64,000 nt of DNA, taken from Lantana camara. Its lineage: Eukaryota; Streptophyta; Magnoliopsida; Lamiales; Verbenaceae. Location: positions 36,799,001 through 36,863,000 of the forward strand of contig CM074855.1 of the NCBI GenBank assembly GCA_037501455.1. Direction: 5' to 3'. A program made the position numbers and the translations under genes. Of the stretch, positions 60,929-64,000 are shown piece by piece; the stretch's first letter is position 1; each line of letters starts with the position of its first letter. The notes beneath the pieces are model-generated. The model was not told the origin of the DNA, ran no database searches, and saw only the letters and a list, made by a program, of their open reading frames with translations.

Positions 60929-63900
60929 TGTAGCACCCCGGAGCGAAGGGCACCACATCCCCCGCACCATAGCCCAACACGTGTAACGAAATGGGAACTC
61001 CGCACACACGCCAAGCCATGGCGAATAAAAACACACCCCTAGGCTAGGCGGTCTACACCCTAAAACAGAGTTCGCCACAAATTACAAAATCAAAAGCGGA
61101 AGCAATAGGATCACAAATACATTCAATCATGCCAGATCTCAAATATAAACAGGTTTCAACTACCGTAGATACCTAATCCCGTAAATCAAACATAAAGCAT
61201 AAATATATAAATACAAAACAGTTTCATTCTTATCCTAGAAATCTATCCCGAATCATATCAAATCAACGAGATACATTAAATATATATTCATTGGCTTATA
61301 CATATTTAAAGTTCCAAGGCATAATGATAATGATGCAGAATGAAAAAAGACTCGAACAACTTGACTCAAAAGACCCAAAAGACGACCGTCGCCTAGCACG
61401 ACCCGAACCCTACACCTGCAACTAAAGGGGGGGAGGGGGGGAAAGGAGAGGGGTCAGTCTACAACACAATTGAGTGAGGGGGGCTGAACACACTAACACG
61501 ATACATAATATAGAGCATAGCACGTACTAAAACAAAAGACTATGAACCGGGAATAGGGTTTTGCACACCAAAATCCATTTTAAAAACAAATGTATACATA
61601 TCATATCAAAAGCATAGCATAACCTTAACTTAAAAGTCCTATCTCGTTTCATAATCAACATAACGTACAAAAAGCTCGGCGAGTACGAGCAACAATCCCA
61701 TCCTGGCTCCTCATACGAATCAAACATTACAAATCAAAAAAAATTAACATTAAAGAACAAACCTCCTTCTCCGGTGATGGAAGGGTTGCATGGCCCTAAC
61801 CATCTATTACGTTATGTATGGGTCGTGAGTTTCATGACGCTCACGCCCGAGGATTCCGTCCCCCACCAAACCACCTAGTGGGTTCCGGGTTGATCCTATC
61901 CAACAGGAGAATGTGTACAGGGGTCATAACCGGCGACCCCATGGTCGTCCCGGGTCTCCCTTACCCAAACCTCCGGGACCCAACAATACCGTTACATTAC
62001 ATTACCATTACATTACATTCTCGCTCATTATGAATCATTAACATTACAAAACTTACGTACCTTATCAGTGCATACCTTCCCTTGCAACTTAGCATATGCT
62101 ATAGACGTACCTCTCCGTGTCATCCTAATCCGTAGCTAGCATGAAGGCACACGGTTTGGAACATAGCCTCATTGCAAAACATTCTCAAGCTTATATACGC
62201 TCGTATATATATAGTTCAAAACCTTTAATCATATGACAAAGTCATAACTATATCATATAAGCACATATCTATTAGGTAAATATAATAGTATATTCGCATG
62301 CGGGCTTAAAACGAGCACATAGGGGTCTTAAGTCGCTTAACTAAAAAGAAAAGAACCTAAACCTCACCTTTGAACAAAAGTGTAGTGTGGTGCGAGAAAA
62401 CAACCCTGAACAACTCAAACTCTGGGTACGACTCCCCCCGAAAGCACCTCTGAGACAAACAAACACAATACTAAAGACTTAGACTCAAACATATACCATA
62501 TAGATGCACGACGATGCAAATGGATGTTATGAATGTAATAAAATATCAAATGAACACTTAAACGTTTACAAATTTCATTTCACGTTCTTCCCTTTTCAAT
62601 ATCATAGCATAAATCTCATATCGATATCATAACACATTGCTTATTCAATAATCAATATCATAGGATAAGTTTAGAGTCAAAAGAATCTACTTATAGTTCA
62701 AAAGAATTCAAGAAAGGTACCATTTAAAACGTTCAAATTCATATCACGTAAAATTCATGTCAAATGAATCCATACAATTAATTTAAGACATTTAACATTT
62801 AATATAACATGTTTAGATAACATATATGCCATAAACATTTAAGAGAAAACATTTAAAGAGCATGAAATAGAATACGAAATTCACACACGCGAGGTCGAAT
62901 AAATTAAGATCAAAACATATATATAAATTTAATAAAACTATTTCTATAATTAAAATCAAAATATAATATACATTACATTATATATATAAAGCATATAATA
63001 CATACTCATTCACACCTTATATATATATATAACACTCACGCACACACCCTCAATTCATACATGCACACACTTACACACACACATGCATGCACTTACACAA
63101 TTAAAATCTATTCACAATTACATATATATATATGTAGAGCCACACACACATAACATGCATGGAATATTCAAACATGCATGCAATAAGTTCATGAAATTAG
63201 CAGCCACACACTCACGTAACATGCAGCAGCCATGCATAAGAAAGAAACAAACAAAACACCCACATACACAATAAAAAAAATAAGGGAAACTACACAAGTT
63301 TCTGCATAAAAGTCCCCCGGTCGGGGAGAGCTGTCACAGAAGCAACAAATCGGTAACAACAGCAGTTCAAAATAGGGGAGATATGCAGCAGTAACAGAGC
63401 AAGCTAAGGCAACAAATAAATGGCATGAAAGTGCAAGAAACAATAGCGAAACAGACCCCCAAACTCGCGCAAGACAACCGGCAAGAAAGGAACGAAAAAG
63501 AGCAGCTATTACTACTAAATTTATCACGTTGCAACAGCTAATTCTGGGGCAGGGGAAGTATGGACGAGAGCAGCAGCAAATAACAATTTTATGCATCAAA
63601 TAGAAGGCAAGAAACAACACAAAATAAGTGCAATTCCAGCCACAACATTCCCACAGCTCTCGGCAAGAAAATGGAGTTCAAAAGATCAAGTTCTTCACAT
63701 TTCATTTAAACCCTAACTAGTCATCACCATCTTCATATAACATGAATCCATAACTTAAAACATGAATTAATTGGATGACTAAGTGCATAACATAATGAAG
63801 AACAAAGATCTAAACTTACCTTAAGGCTTGAAGAAGAAGAGGAAATCGAAGTAGCTCTCAAGGTACCAAAAATGGTGAAATGACTTGGTTTCCTTTCTTG

Positions 63901-64000
63901 GCTTGCTTTCTCTTGGCTCCAGATCGTAGTAGCAGGTATGGGAGGGAGAGAGAGAGAGCTTAGGTTGTAAATAAGTCAAAGAAATGATGAGGGGTAGGTT
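60929..64000 (-). mobile_element. LTR L (reversed), continues beyond the window
   Basis: On the minus strand it ends GGGGTGCTACA at 60929, inserted in K; possible target-site copy CAACA (60924-60928). Loop hairpin about 61770-61805 (stem GATGG..AGGG / CCCTTCCATC), exon-like segment 62368-62449, palindrome CCCCCGGTCGGGG near 63313, donor-like TTAAG/GTAAGT near 63820. A 143-codon minus frame (63189-63620) lies in this non-coding LTR zone and shows no known domain. The LTR start and interior are right of the window. Confidence 0.85.

Noticed and set aside
63189..63620. 143-codon Cys/Leu-rich minus frame resembling a membrane protein
   Set aside because: Sits in the non-coding zone of LTR L; hydrophobicity follows from T/C-rich sequence.

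Overview
The window is plant nuclear DNA (angiosperm, probably a eudicot; species not identifiable from what is here) made almost entirely of nested Ty3/Gypsy LTR retrotransposons. The polyproteins carry zinc knuckles, protease, reverse transcriptase, RNase H, integrase and a C-terminal chromodomain, in that order, so they are chromoviruses; the very long LTRs (2.3-3.8 kb) best fit the Tekay/Del group (inference). No host protein gene, rRNA, tRNA or CRISPR array was recognised. Most short open frames are chance frames in AT-rich LTRs.

Layout. 1-6627: element G (+), right part only: RNase H and integrase fragments and 3' LTR, broken by a reversed LTR fragment H (246-2897). 6628-8914: primer binding site and 5' LTR of element I (-), into which G apparently inserted. 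8915-9930 and 20027-22641: older non-coding sequence that holds element A (+, 9931-20021, TSD TGGAC), a complete but mutated element. 20535-21925: a small inverted-repeat DNA transposon. 22642-56361: element D (+, TSD TTGAC), with LTRs but no recognisable gag-pol. Its 3' LTR is split by C, a solo LTR (+, 31076-53470, TSD ATATA), which in turn holds solo LTR E (-, 32949-36103, TSD TTACC), solo LTR F (-, 36728-40133, TSD TCGGG) and complete element B (+, 40457-52794, TSD TGGAC). 57376-64000: reversed LTR J, a plus-strand LTR fragment K and reversed LTR L, which runs off the window.

B is the best-preserved element: one 1,503-codon gag-pol frame with no frameshift, stopped only by eight nonsense codons. 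A has frameshifts, a gag deletion and a reverse transcriptase whose catalytic Asp-Asp pair is Asn-Asn. D is a non-autonomous derivative that keeps LTRs, primer binding site, polypurine tract and the hairpin beside it.

The main unexplained signal lies inside the LTRs. Although their sequences differ widely, they share an architecture: (1) an exon-like 66-86 nt segment between CAG and AAG/GTGAGG-type splice signals; (2) a cluster of short palindromes, often centred on GGCC, whose stem sequence differs from family to family; (3) a hairpin with a CTTGCAA-like loop followed by a CCGGAGGAAGAAGG-like motif; (4) a TATA-like run followed by a CAGTC/GACTG hairpin and a CAG/G acceptor-like site; and (5) a (stem)-GAGGAC-(stem) hairpin just before the polypurine tract. 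Stems change while pairing is kept, which suggests selection on structure. All comparisons were made by eye, without alignment software.
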